Origin: Parcubacteria group bacterium RIFCSPLOWO2_01_FULL_48_18
Lineage (GTDB): Bacteria; Patescibacteriota; Minisyncoccia; UBA6257; WO2-01-48-18
Reading direction: 5' to 3'
NCBI GenBank assembly: GCA_001824435.1
Contig: MHXH01000021.1
Coordinates: forward strand, 1 to 51,443
Length of the DNA: 51,443 nucleotides
Shown here: positions 44,974 to 51,443 of the stretch, in pieces
Numbering within the stretch: the first letter of the stretch is position 1
Layout of the letters: the number at the start of each line of letters is the position of its first letter
Position numbers and translations under genes: made by a program
The notes under the pieces: generated by a model
The model's database searches: none
What the model was told of the DNA's origin: nothing
Seen by the model: the letters and a program-made list of their open reading frames with translations, nothing else

Positions 44974-46290
44974 TTACCTCCTCTCGACGAGAAGTGCTTC
45001 GCCTTGGCCGCCGCCGATGCACAACGTCACAATGCCCAGCTCGGAGTTTCGGCGCCGTAGCTCCAGGGCAGTAGTCAGCACAAGCCGCGAACCGCTTACC
45101 GCGACCGGGTGGCCCATGGCAATGCCGCCGCCGTTAACATTAAGTTTGTCCGTTACGGTATTTCCGATGGGGTGGCTGATTCCTAGCCGGTCGCACAAAG
45201 TCTGCGAAGACAAAATCTTGTCCTGCGCCAACACCACGGACGCAAACGCTTCATTTGATTCCAGCAGGTCAATATCATTCAGGCTCAACCCTGTCTTTTT
45301 CAAAAGATCGTGAATCGCAAAGACGGGACCGATTCCCATAAGTGAAGGTTCACAGCCCTTCGTGGAAGATTTCCCCGACGAAAACTCGGCAAGAACCGGC
45401 AATCCATGAGCAGCGGCAAACTCCTCGCTTGCAATAAGAAGCGCGCACGCGCCGTCGGAAACCTGTGAAGCATTTCCGGCCGTAACGGTACCCCCTCTAT
45501 TAAGCGGGCGAAGCGATGCTAGCTTGGAAAGCTCCTGATTGTGGCGCACGCCGTTGTCGTCGGAGATACCCCTGAAGGGCACGATCTCATCGGCAAACTT
45601 CTTCACGCGTTGTGCCGCTTCCGCTTTCCGGTGAGATTCGTAAGCGAACAGATCCTGCTCTTCCCGCGACACGCCGAATTCTATTGCAATAAGGTCGGCG
45701 ATCTTATCCATCCCCATTCCTGAAATAGGATCGGACAGGCCCGTCATAAGCATCCAAATGGGTTCGTATCCGAAATTCTTCTTCAGCAGAGGACGGTGTC
45801 CTCGCATCCAGATTTTCATCTGTGCGCCGAGAACACCCGCCATCTGTTTCACTGGGTTTTTTATGCGCGACGCTGCGAGCATTTTCTCATATAATGCGCG
45901 CTGCTGCCTGCCGAACACGGCAGTGTAATCGGACATAACTTCCACCGAGGGAACAAGAACGAGGTTAGCCTCGCCGAGTTCAATGAGTCTGGCGGCATAG
46001 ATTGCCGCGTGAAGACCGCTAGCGCAGTTAATGTTTACCGTCACGGCGGGAATATCCTTCGGCACGCCCGATAGTGTCGCGATAATGCGCGCCATATTGG
46101 AGCCGCCGGGGGGCAATACTCCATTCCCGAGGTTTGAACCGACTACCCAGTCAATATGCTTCTCAATACCGTCATATCGTTTTAAAAGCGCCTTAATCGG
46201 AGTTGTGCCTATTTCGACGGCATCAACGCCCGCCAAGGTTCCTGCCTTGAAGAAAGGCGTCCGCCTCCCATCGATTAACACCGCGGTCAT
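44974..46290 (-). CDS. Thiolase (acetyl-CoA acyltransferase)
   Basis: 438 residues. Nucleophile Cys in VNINCASGLHA, LLESNEAFAS, NVNGGGIAMGHPVAVSG (catalytic His) and TLCIGGGQG (acid Cys) are complete. It cleaves or condenses 3-ketoacyl-CoA. GGAGGAG is directly upstream of ATG 46290. First gene of the two-gene unit with the fused hydratase/dehydrogenase. Confidence 0.93.
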   Translation of the reverse strand: MTAVLIDGRRTPFFKAGTLAGVDAVEIGTTPIKALLKRYDGIEKHIDWVVGSNLGNGVLPPGGSNMARIIATLSGVPKDIPAVTVNINCASGLHAAIYAARLIELGEANLVLVPSVEVMSDYTAVFGRQQRALYEKMLAASRIKNPVKQMAGVLGAQMKIWMRGHRPLLKKNFGYEPIWMLMTGLSDPISGMGMDKIADLIAIEFGVSREEQDLFAYESHRKAEAAQRVKKFADEIVPFRGISDDNGVRHNQELSKLASLRPLNRGGTVTAGNASQVSDGACALLIASEEFAAAHGLPVLAEFSSGKSSTKGCEPSLMGIGPVFAIHDLLKKTGLSLNDIDLLESNEAFASVVLAQDKILSSQTLCDRLGISHPIGNTVTDKLNVNGGGIAMGHPVAVSGSRLVLTTALELRRRNSELGIVTLCIGGGQGEALLVERR

Positions 46291-46350
46291 GGCTCCTCCT
46301 TTTTTATTTTTGGTGAGCCACCATCATAATAGCCCCGAACTTATTGTATT

Positions 46351-46490
46351 TCAAGAATGTTCTGCGCACAAAATGCCCGTAAATTCTCCGGATAAAGATT
46401 TGGTGTGTAATCGTGGGTGATATGGATTTTCCTTCAAAAAAACAACAAGCCGCGCAATATTGGCTTGTTGTTTTTCGGTGAGTCCACACA
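46351..46490 (-). pseudogene. Truncated copy of RelE-type toxin
   Basis: The frame reads LTEKQQANIARLVVFLKENP and then YHPRLHTKSLSGEFTGI, matching residues of the intact toxin gene at 50592-50855 (ITEKQQAELARLVVLLKENPYHPRLHSKSLSGEFTGI). It then diverges and stops; no N- or C-terminus of the toxin is present. The left part of its frame continues into repeat copy C, so the two DNA blocks were joined by rearrangement. Confidence 0.8.
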
Positions 46491-46600
46491 CGAAACTAAA
46501 AGCAGTGTCACCGCATCTGGTACCTATCTGAATGAGGCCGTTGAAGGGTTTTCGGGGAATCATTTTTGGATCGCCTCAATGTCTCCGCGTCACCTGAATT
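46491..46600. repeat. Dispersed repeat, copy C
   Basis: AAACTAAAAGCAGTGTCACC, then GCATCTGGTACC and GAGGCCGTTGAAGGGTTTTC followed by GGGGAATCATTTTTGGATCG. It abuts the truncated toxin copy. The rest of the gap to the DUF2726 fragment (46601-46627) holds nothing. Confidence 0.7.
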
Positions 46601-46627
46601 CAAGTCCGTTATTAGAAATGGGGCAAG

Positions 46628-47448
46628 CTACTGGTTAAAATCGCCAAATATTAGCTCACGCAATTCTTCGATATCATATGAATCCGAAACAGGAATATGA
46701 ACAATAAGAAGGCCCGCACCGCGCATTACCTCATCAACAAATGCGTCTCTTTCCATTCTCTCTTGCTTCTGATGAGTGCGATCATCAAGTTCGATGCACA
46801 AATGAGGTCTATAATCTTCATCGTACAGAACAAGTCAATCGATTTTGCTTTTATTCGATTGAAATCTTGATAATTAATATAATGCTTATTGGAGTCGCGA
46901 GGGCTTACAATTCGAGATAATTGTACTTGATTTTCAATACGATATTTCCCTCCCACTACTTGCTCTAATACACCAAAAAACTTTTTTTCGGTTAGGGTCA
47001 TAAGACTGCTCCTAAGTTCATATCTATTGCCAATATTTTCTTGCGCTTGCGTTCTATCCCCCGAGGTGCGCTCTGATCTGTTTTTAATAGTTGGACTCGG
47101 CAAACCATAAGGATCATCATCCGGCGCATCTGCGATGATTGGATCTTTGATTTCTACTTATTCGTACGGATGATGCTTCGAGATTGCAAATGCATTGCTT
47201 ATTTGTGCCCTTCGCCTATTTCTTAAAATTTTACGCACGACAAAAAAACCTCCCACCACAAGAAGAATCGGAAATAGAGACGATGACAAAAAAGATTCAA
47301 AATTGCTTATTATTCCAAAAATAAGGAGTACGCAAAAAGCGATGAATGCTTTTTTGGGATCAATAGGCCGATTTTGTCTGCTATAATAACGCCGGTGATA
47401 ATAAGGACGGTGATAATTTCTTTTTCGGTAATTTCTGTAATAGGCCAT
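46628..47448 (-). pseudogene. Membrane-anchored DUF2726 gene broken by a stop and a frameshift
   Basis: Three pieces make one protein. 47448-47158 reads MAYYRNYRKRNYHRPYYHRR with a membrane helix pair and stops at TAA after HHPYE. In the same frame the sequence goes on without an ATG as VEIKDPIIADAPDDDPYGLP, then LMTLTEKKFFGVLEQVVGGK (DUF2726), and at IKAKSID (about 46838) switches frame: one T appears lost, after which the other frame gives FVLYDEDYRPHLCIELDD and ends DIEELRELIFGDFNQ at TAG 46628. Two independent lesions make decay likelier than a read error. An alternative is that the part before 47158 is a separate small membrane protein. Confidence 0.75.
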
Positions 47449-47460
47449 TTATTTTCTGAG

Positions 47461-47590
47461 GTCTCCGAGTCTCCTCGGAACTTTTGCTAAGAGCAGTATC
47501 ACACGGTCTGGTGCCAAATCCAGTGAGACCGTTGAGAGATTTTCTAGGGGGGTCATTTTTGGAACGCCCCGAGGCGTCCGGGTCTTATGT
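47461..47590. repeat. Dispersed repeat, copy D
   Basis: The most complete copy. Opens with hairpin CCGAG-TCTC-CTCGG, then GCTAAGAGCAGTATCACACG and ACGGTCT pairing with AGACCGT (perfect 7 bp), followed by TGAGAGATTTTCTAGGGGGG and TCATTTTTGGAACGCC. Lies between the DUF2726 pseudogene start and the STAS-like gene end. Confidence 0.75.
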
Positions 47591-47611
47591 TAATATATCA
47601 GCATTGGTGTC

Positions 47612-47923
47612 TCACCTTTTTTCTTCCAGGTATCGGCGCGCGAGGCTGGCAAGAGGTTCCTGTTTCGCTTCGGCGAGCACTCGAAGCGTGGCAAGCACCG
47701 AGGTATTGTCGGTCGGCAAAAGTTCCACATTCTCGCCGATATAATCAATTAAAAGCGAGAGAAACTCATCAACCCACGACGGGGTTACCGCAAGCACTTC
47801 GCGAAAGTCTACTTGTACCACATCGTCGCCCGGTTTTAACGTAGGCCGGATAGCATTGAACGCCTCCCGACCAGCGGGACGTGATGTTAGAATCATGCCA
47901 AATTTTTTAAGTTCAATTACCAT
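47612..47923 (-). CDS. STAS-like domain protein (DUF4325 type)
   Basis: 103 residues. RPAGREAFNAIRPTLKPGDDVVQVDFREVLAVTPSWVDEFLSLLIDYIGENVEL has the DUF4325/STAS-like pattern (anti-sigma antagonist-like fold). It follows the HTH-ATPase gene by 28 bases. The pair resembles the SpoIIAB/SpoIIAA arrangement in which an ATPase kinase regulates a STAS protein, but no sigma factor is seen. There is a similar pairing in many mobile or accessory regions. Confidence 0.75.
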   Translation of the reverse strand: MVIELKKFGMILTSRPAGREAFNAIRPTLKPGDDVVQVDFREVLAVTPSWVDEFLSLLIDYIGENVELLPTDNTSVLATLRVLAEAKQEPLASLARRYLEEKR

Positions 47924-47951
47924 GGTTAGCTATGTTCACTATTGTGAAAAA

Positions 47952-48677
47952 TTAAAAATCAATACGGGTAAACGTACCACGAATATTGCGCAATGTCTGA
48001 ATAACTTCCATACGACCAGGTTCCCATGAAACACGAATAAGGGCGATTCCGGATTGGAAACGAAGACCAATAGGATTTGTCTCGCAGATTTCTCTTACGA
48101 ATTTGAGTCCGTTGCCTCGACGCTCGGGAGCGCGGCCGGAAAGAAATTCCGTGAACGCGACAACAAGCGCATCCCGATCGTTATCAAGATCGGGCTTCAC
48201 TCGCCGCAATGTCTTAAGCACTCCTTGTCCGCGATCGGCAAGTACTATAAAACGTTTATGTACATCGTACGCGAAGTAAACGCCAGGTACATCCGGCCAA
48301 TTTCCAAGATTGTGCGCGAACGAATTATCGCCGATCTCTCCGACAACGGCAACCACAAGGGGAACCAAGTTGTCTGAAAGCACGCCCGCCATACGAAGAT
48401 CCATACCAAAACGATTAAGGCGCGCACTGAATCTATCCGATTGTTCACAATAATACTCCTCAGGAATATTTGGCGACTGCTCACTTGCAGCCCAAGTTTC
48501 CCCAATAGCATCAAGATCGGCTTGAAACCGCTTGAGACCAGAAAGAAGATAATAACGGTGCCCTCCTACGCTTCGTTCTGCACGAAGTTTTCCCGACACG
48601 TCCCATCGTCGTAGCGTATCAATAGAAACTTGGAGATATTTTGCAGCCTCACCAATGGCAAGTCGTTCCTTTTCCAT
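47952..48677 (-). CDS. HTH (MerR-like) protein with GHKL-type ATPase domain
   Basis: About 241 residues. A MerR/excisionase-like winged helix (LAIGEAAKYLQVSIDTLRRWDVSGKLRAERSVGGHRYY) opens the chain; the C-terminal part carries a histidine-kinase-like ATPase fold with EIGDNSFAHN (N box), DRGQGVLKTL (G1) and RRGNGLKFVREI (G2). ATG 48677 begins MEKERLAIGEA; upstream codons to 48704 are not needed. Probably a DNA-binding regulator that acts with the following STAS-like protein. Confidence 0.85.
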   Translation of the reverse strand: MEKERLAIGEAAKYLQVSIDTLRRWDVSGKLRAERSVGGHRYYLLSGLKRFQADLDAIGETWAASEQSPNIPEEYYCEQSDRFSARLNRFGMDLRMAGVLSDNLVPLVVAVVGEIGDNSFAHNLGNWPDVPGVYFAYDVHKRFIVLADRGQGVLKTLRRVKPDLDNDRDALVVAFTEFLSGRAPERRGNGLKFVREICETNPIGLRFQSGIALIRVSWEPGRMEVIQTLRNIRGTFTRIDF

Positions 48678-48704
48678 ATCATATAACTTACCAAATCTAT
48701 GCAT

Positions 48705-49183
48705 TTTTGTCTATATCTATGCAAATGTCTTAGAATCTACGCATGCACTACAAATTTTGTAAGATTTGAAACTAAACAAAACACCGATGGATAAAGCAAA
48801 AACAGGGGCATTAGCCTCTGTTCGTGCACATTGGCAGTGTCACACGGTCACGGACCTCTAAAATATTCCTATCCACATCACTCATTAACTTCTACTCCTT
48901 TTCAATAATTTCAAATTCATCCGAGATTGCCATCCGAGTCAGTTACGTGAAAAATGCCGTCTAAGCCACCGCCCCTTGAATGCTCTTGGGGCTGAATCGT
49001 ATTTGGCATCATAAATGCCATAGCACTCTTCACCAAGTAGCTTCATTTTTTATGTGAAGTGTCTGCATGCACCACTCTACCCCAAACCGTGGTCAGAGAT
49101 ATTCTCGATGCATGGATACTGGTTTCGGCAGCGGAAAACCGTAGTCGTCCGCATATTCGCCTATTTCCATTTTTATTGTATCA
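48705..49183. other. Intergenic stretch of about 480 bp
   Basis: Holds a partial copy of the dispersed repeat (48830-48865, copy E: GGCAGTGTCACACGGTCACG then GACCTCTAAAAT) and a hairpin TGGCAT-CATAA-ATGCCA near 49003-49020. Nothing protein-like is convincing in either strand. Confidence 0.6.
48830..48865. repeat. Dispersed repeat, copy E (partial)
   Basis: GGCAGTGTCACACGGTCACG followed by GACCTC. The left half matches the other copies; the closing GACCGTTGAG half is missing. Confidence 0.5.
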
Positions 49184-49226
49184 GAAAAAAACATGCCCAG
49201 CATTCCAAGATCGGAACGCTGGGCAT
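49184..49226 (-). terminator. Terminator after 218-residue gene
   Basis: Minus strand ATGCCCAGCGTTCC-GATCTT-GGAATGCTGGGCAT (one mismatch) followed by GTTTTTTT. 70 bases past the stop codon. Confidence 0.8.
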
Positions 49227-49295
49227 TTGGTGCCTTACGGGAAGCGCTAAGTTCTAAGAGTCCAAGTGCAGGACCAAAGTTCTCAGCGCGAAGTG

Positions 49296-49952
49296 CTACT
49301 TGCGACGGACGAACAGCCAACGGCTGCCACCGTGCCAGACGCTGCCAGGGCCGTCGTAGAGGCTAAGGAGCCACGAACCGCGCGAGCTCCGCCCGACGCG
49401 GAACAGCCTGAGACTGCCACCCGAGTCAGTGATGGGTTCCATGGCAACAATAAGCCATTCGCTCATTGGCTGATCCCCGTACTGGAGACGCAGAGCGGGA
49501 CCGACTTCAACGAGGCAGAGATCAACATCGCCTCTAGCGAGAGCCGCTTCGTAGATCTCGACTCGGGTCGCCTGATCCTTGCCGGTTATTTCTTTGTTGG
49601 TAAGAACCACCAAGTCGAGCGTGGCTGGCACGGAAGCAACGGTCATCTTGGACAAGATCTGATTGGCGTAGTCGCCGATCCTGTGTCCTGCCGCCTCGAG
49701 CGCCGCGCGGTAGGTCTGGTGGTTCGGCAGAGTACCGATTGTGACGGCACGGAACGAGTGTAGAGCTTGCGCGGCCGTCTTATCGAGACCCGTGATCACA
49801 TCGGCGATTCTTCCGCGAAGCGTCGATGACCGCCGAACGCGATCGAGATCGTCATCTGATCCTCCACGCTCGAGCACCGCATCCACGATACCCTTGAAAA
49901 CCTCTTGCCCCTTGCCATAGGCCGAAAGCCATTCGCTTTTAGTGCGCGGCAT
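49296..49952 (-). CDS. Hypothetical 218-residue protein
   Basis: Reads MPRTKSEWLSAYGKGQEVFKGIVDAVLERGG and onward; AAGGAGG is eight bases before the ATG. I recall near-identical openings in hypothetical proteins of Parcubacteria but no function. Mostly alpha-helical N-terminal half, then a beta-rich C-terminal half. Codon use appears even, so it is a genuine gene. Terminator follows. Confidence 0.65.
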   Translation of the reverse strand: MPRTKSEWLSAYGKGQEVFKGIVDAVLERGGSDDDLDRVRRSSTLRGRIADVITGLDKTAAQALHSFRAVTIGTLPNHQTYRAALEAAGHRIGDYANQILSKMTVASVPATLDLVVLTNKEITGKDQATRVEIYEAALARGDVDLCLVEVGPALRLQYGDQPMSEWLIVAMEPITDSGGSLRLFRVGRSSRGSWLLSLYDGPGSVWHGGSRWLFVRRK

Positions 49953-50090
49953 TGTCGCCTCCTTGTTGGCTTGTCTCCTGATTTTGCGCTGTGCAAAACC
50001 TTAAGACCTGCCGTTTGCGCCAGAGGGCTCCCGCGGAATGCGAGTTTGCCATAGCGGGAAACGGCTTCTTAAGTAAGGCCGCTTTCCGCT

Positions 50091-50273
50091 ATGGCAAAAC
50101 ACGCAAGTTGGATATGTAAAGAACTATACGACTATTATACCATTCTTAGTAGCATAAGACAAGAGCAGGGCATCGTAGAGGATGTTAGAACCATAACCCA
50201 GCATCAAGAAAGGCATATCCACATCCCAGATTCGGTTTTATGCAGTAGCATTAATAAAATGAAAAATCAATGA
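50091..50273 (+). CDS. Candidate 60-residue small protein
   Basis: MAKHASWICKELYDYYTILSSIRQEQGIVEDVRTITQHQERHIHI and onward to KMKNQ. The segment QGIVEDVRTITQ...IHIP recurs at 51188-51271 (QGIVEEIRTILQ...IYIP), which supports coding sequence in this region. Family unknown. It ends where repeat copy F begins. Confidence 0.35.
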   Translation: MAKHASWICKELYDYYTILSSIRQEQGIVEDVRTITQHQERHIHIPDSVLCSSINKMKNQ

Positions 50274-50396
50274 CAGTGTGAGTCGGTCGCGGACCTCTTC
50301 GGGTGAGACCGTTTCCGCCTAAGACGGATCCGCCTTTGGCGGAAAAGGGTTTTCGGGGGATCATTTTTGAATCGCCGCGAGGTGTCTCGGTCTGAC
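50271..50396. repeat. Dispersed repeat, copy F, with nested palindrome
   Basis: GACAGTGTGAGTCGGTCGCG and GACCTCTTCGGGTGAGACCG, where CGGTC pairs with GACCG and ACC with GGT. Then the unit TCCGCCTAAGACGGATCCGC plus CTTTGGCGGA (50315-50343) is inserted before AAAAGGGTTTTCGGGGGATC and TCATTTTTGAATCGCC. The nested unit is itself a CPR-type palindromic repeat. Confidence 0.75.
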
Positions 50397-50417
50397 CATT
50401 TGCAGCGACATGGCCGC

Positions 50418-50591
50418 TTAATTAATTAGTTTGAGCGTCGAAAGAACTTGATCAAATAATGGGCCGGGATTTGAAACTTCAACAAGCATTACCTTTGAGA
50501 AATCGGGTTTAATCGGAATAATATATTCCAACTTAGAATCGCCGCCATCAAAACTAATGATATCCAATCCACTACTATTTGAGATGCGTTC
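50418..50591 (-). pseudogene. C-terminal fragment of an unidentified protein
   Basis: Directly behind the toxin stop codon and in the same frame the sequence reads ERISNSSGLDIISFDGGDSK then YIIPIKPDFSKVMLVEVSN and FDQVLSTLKLIN before TAA. It has no start codon. The content looks like the C-terminus of a secreted protein, with the LSTLKLI ending common in CPR lipoprotein-like proteins. I think it is a remnant of a replaced gene. Confidence 0.45.
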
Positions 50592-50855
50592 TTAACGATA
50601 AATGTCTTTCCGATGTCCAATGTCAACAAGAATAATTTCGTCAGAAGATAAAAATTTAAAGAGTGCTCGAAAATCTCTCGTTATACGGAATGAATAAATG
50701 CCGGTAAATTCTCCGGATAAAGACTTGGAGTGCAATCTCGGATGATAAGGATTTTCCTTTAACAAAACAACAAGCCGCGCGAGCTCGGCTTGTTGTTTTT
50801 CGGTGATTTTCTTGGCGTGCTTAAGGAAATTTTCAGTGTAGTAAACTCTCACCAT
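50592..50855 (-). CDS. RelE/YafQ-type toxin
   Basis: 87 residues: YYTENFLKHAKKITEKQQAELARLVVLLKENPYHPRLHSKSL, SGEFTGIYSFRITRDFRALFKFLSSDEIILVDIGHRKDIYR. The helix-loop and C-terminal IVLVDIGHRKDIYR-type end are those of RelE-family mRNA endonuclease toxins. The gene follows its antitoxin by 16 bases; both share strand and order. A truncated copy lies at 46351-46490. Confidence 0.88.
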   Translation of the reverse strand: MVRVYYTENFLKHAKKITEKQQAELARLVVLLKENPYHPRLHSKSLSGEFTGIYSFRITRDFRALFKFLSSDEIILVDIGHRKDIYR

Positions 50856-50871
50856 GGTAAAATATTTCTTA

Positions 50872-51081
50872 CTATTTACCTCTGATGTGTCTTAGGAAAG
50901 AGGTAGGGTCTTTAAACTCATACTTTGGCTTTTCTTTGGCTGCCGCTAATGCTCTTTTCACAAAAGCCGGGTTATATTCTCCTTCTGAATCCTTTCCCGC
51001 CTGGCCAATCGCAAAAGAACGAAGAAGCTCCACTTCCTTTTCTAACTCCCTTGTTTTTTTATCCAACATCTTTGTGGTCAT
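50872..51081 (-). CDS. Antitoxin partner of the RelE-type toxin
   Basis: 69 residues, basic-acidic helical protein (LEKEVELLRSFAIGQAGKDSEGEYNPAFVKRAL ... SFLRHIRGK). Placement directly before a RelE-type toxin, length and lack of other domains make it the antitoxin; the specific family is not recognised. It would bind the toxin and probably repress the operon. Confidence 0.75.
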   Translation of the reverse strand: MTTKMLDKKTRELEKEVELLRSFAIGQAGKDSEGEYNPAFVKRALAAAKEKPKYEFKDPTSFLRHIRGK

Positions 51082-51156
51082 GATGTAACTATATCAAAAA
51101 CAAAGGTTTTTACAAGGCACTTCATCCATGCATTCGTAAGTATCTCGGTCGTACAA

Positions 51157-51176
51157 CCGCCTCGGATGAGGCGGTT
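51157..51176. repeat. Perfect hairpin ACCGCCTC-GGAT-GAGGCGGT
   Basis: 8-bp stem, 4-base loop, 12 bases before the small frame at 51188. Could be a terminator-like or a repeat arm; no T run follows. Confidence 0.4.
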
Positions 51177-51187
51177 CTCGATACAAA

Positions 51188-51271
51188 ATGCTGTTGCAGG
51201 GCATCGTAGAGGAAATCAGAACCATTTTACAGAAACAAACGGAGTATATTTATATACCCGATTTATCGTAG
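51188..51271 (+). pseudogene. Short frame homologous to the 50.1-kb small ORF
   Basis: MLLQGIVEEIRTILQKQTEY and IYIPDLS then TAG, 27 codons. Matches the second half of the 60-residue ORF at 50091 (QGIVEDVRTITQHQERHIHIP). Only part of that frame is copied, so this is a fragment or a minimal form. Confidence 0.35.
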
Positions 51272-51443
51272 AAACAAATTTAGTTTATTTATTGTTTCAG
51301 CTTATCAAAAATAGATATAACCGTTATTGTCACACTTGCTCACAGATAATACATTAGGTTCTGGCTCAAGGGTTATCAGTTCGGCCAAGCATCTCCCCGA
51401 ATAGCTGGGATGACAACTTTCTCTCACTTTAATTGACGGCTTA
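51272..51443. other. Right-edge sequence without recognised feature
   Basis: No coding frame, RNA or repeat is evident in the last 170 bases. Confidence 0.5.

Overview
The window looks like a chromosomal piece of a Candidate Phyla Radiation (Patescibacteria) bacterium, most likely Parcubacteria-like. Reasons: a 148-residue EF-Ts, a release factor 1 without its N-terminal domain, a minimal 80-residue ATP synthase epsilon subunit, many small unrecognised membrane or secreted proteins, and short palindromic repeats lying in frame inside coding genes. The assignment is inference from gene form; no rRNA is present. Metabolically the window is rich for this group.

Layout. 1-1.5 kb: right part of a large serine recombinase whose reading frame runs out antisense through tRNA-Tyr, probably one edge of an integrated element. 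1.5-7.4 kb: housekeeping block (rpsB-tsf; divergent rpmE-prfA; atpG, a small ORF, atpD, atpC), with the other ATP synthase genes absent and a 115-bp partial duplication at the start of prfA. 7.5-9.9 kb: two DoxX-type membrane proteins and a copper nitrite reductase (NirK). 10-14 kb: AidB-like acyl-CoA dehydrogenase, a COG2403 cyclic-diphosphoglycerate-synthetase-like GTPase with a possible glycerate kinase remnant, and a DUF421 protein. 14.3-19.2 kb: a two-gene secreted unit with a 1466-residue multidomain surface protein. 19.5-23.9 kb: aldehyde dehydrogenase, saccharopine-dehydrogenase-like protein and class III aminotransferase, which fit an amino-acid (possibly lysine) semialdehyde pathway.

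24-30 kb: a bacterial 20S proteasome pair (prcB-prcA, overlapping TAATG) between a phosphoribosyltransferase-guaB unit and a 743-residue protein that seems to hold two metallophosphoesterase folds around a winged helix. 30-35 kb: membrane-fused spermidine-synthase-like protein, response regulator, histidine kinase, membrane protein. 35-38.3 kb: secreted metzincin-like protein with QExxH in place of HExxH, a c-type cytochrome, small secreted proteins and a P19/Tp34-like metal-binding protein. 38.5-46.3 kb: two activator ATPases and two catalytic subunits of the benzoyl-CoA reductase/2-hydroxyacyl-CoA dehydratase family, converging on a thiolase and a fused enoyl-CoA hydratase/3-hydroxyacyl-CoA dehydrogenase: a compact CoA-thioester pathway with a radical-type reductase or dehydratase.

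46.3-51.4 kb: an accessory region with a split DUF2726 gene, an HTH-ATPase plus STAS-like pair, a RelE-type toxin-antitoxin pair and a truncated copy of the toxin. A dispersed repeat of about 110-130 bp with an apparently conserved stem recurs at 38.3, 42.8 (weak), 46.5, 47.5, 48.8 (partial) and 50.3 kb. The observations most worth following are this repeat family, the proteasome-phosphoesterase neighbourhood, the four-subunit reductase/dehydratase cluster, the inverted repeats whose inner arm covers start codons (7.9 and 33.8 kb), and the prfA duplication.
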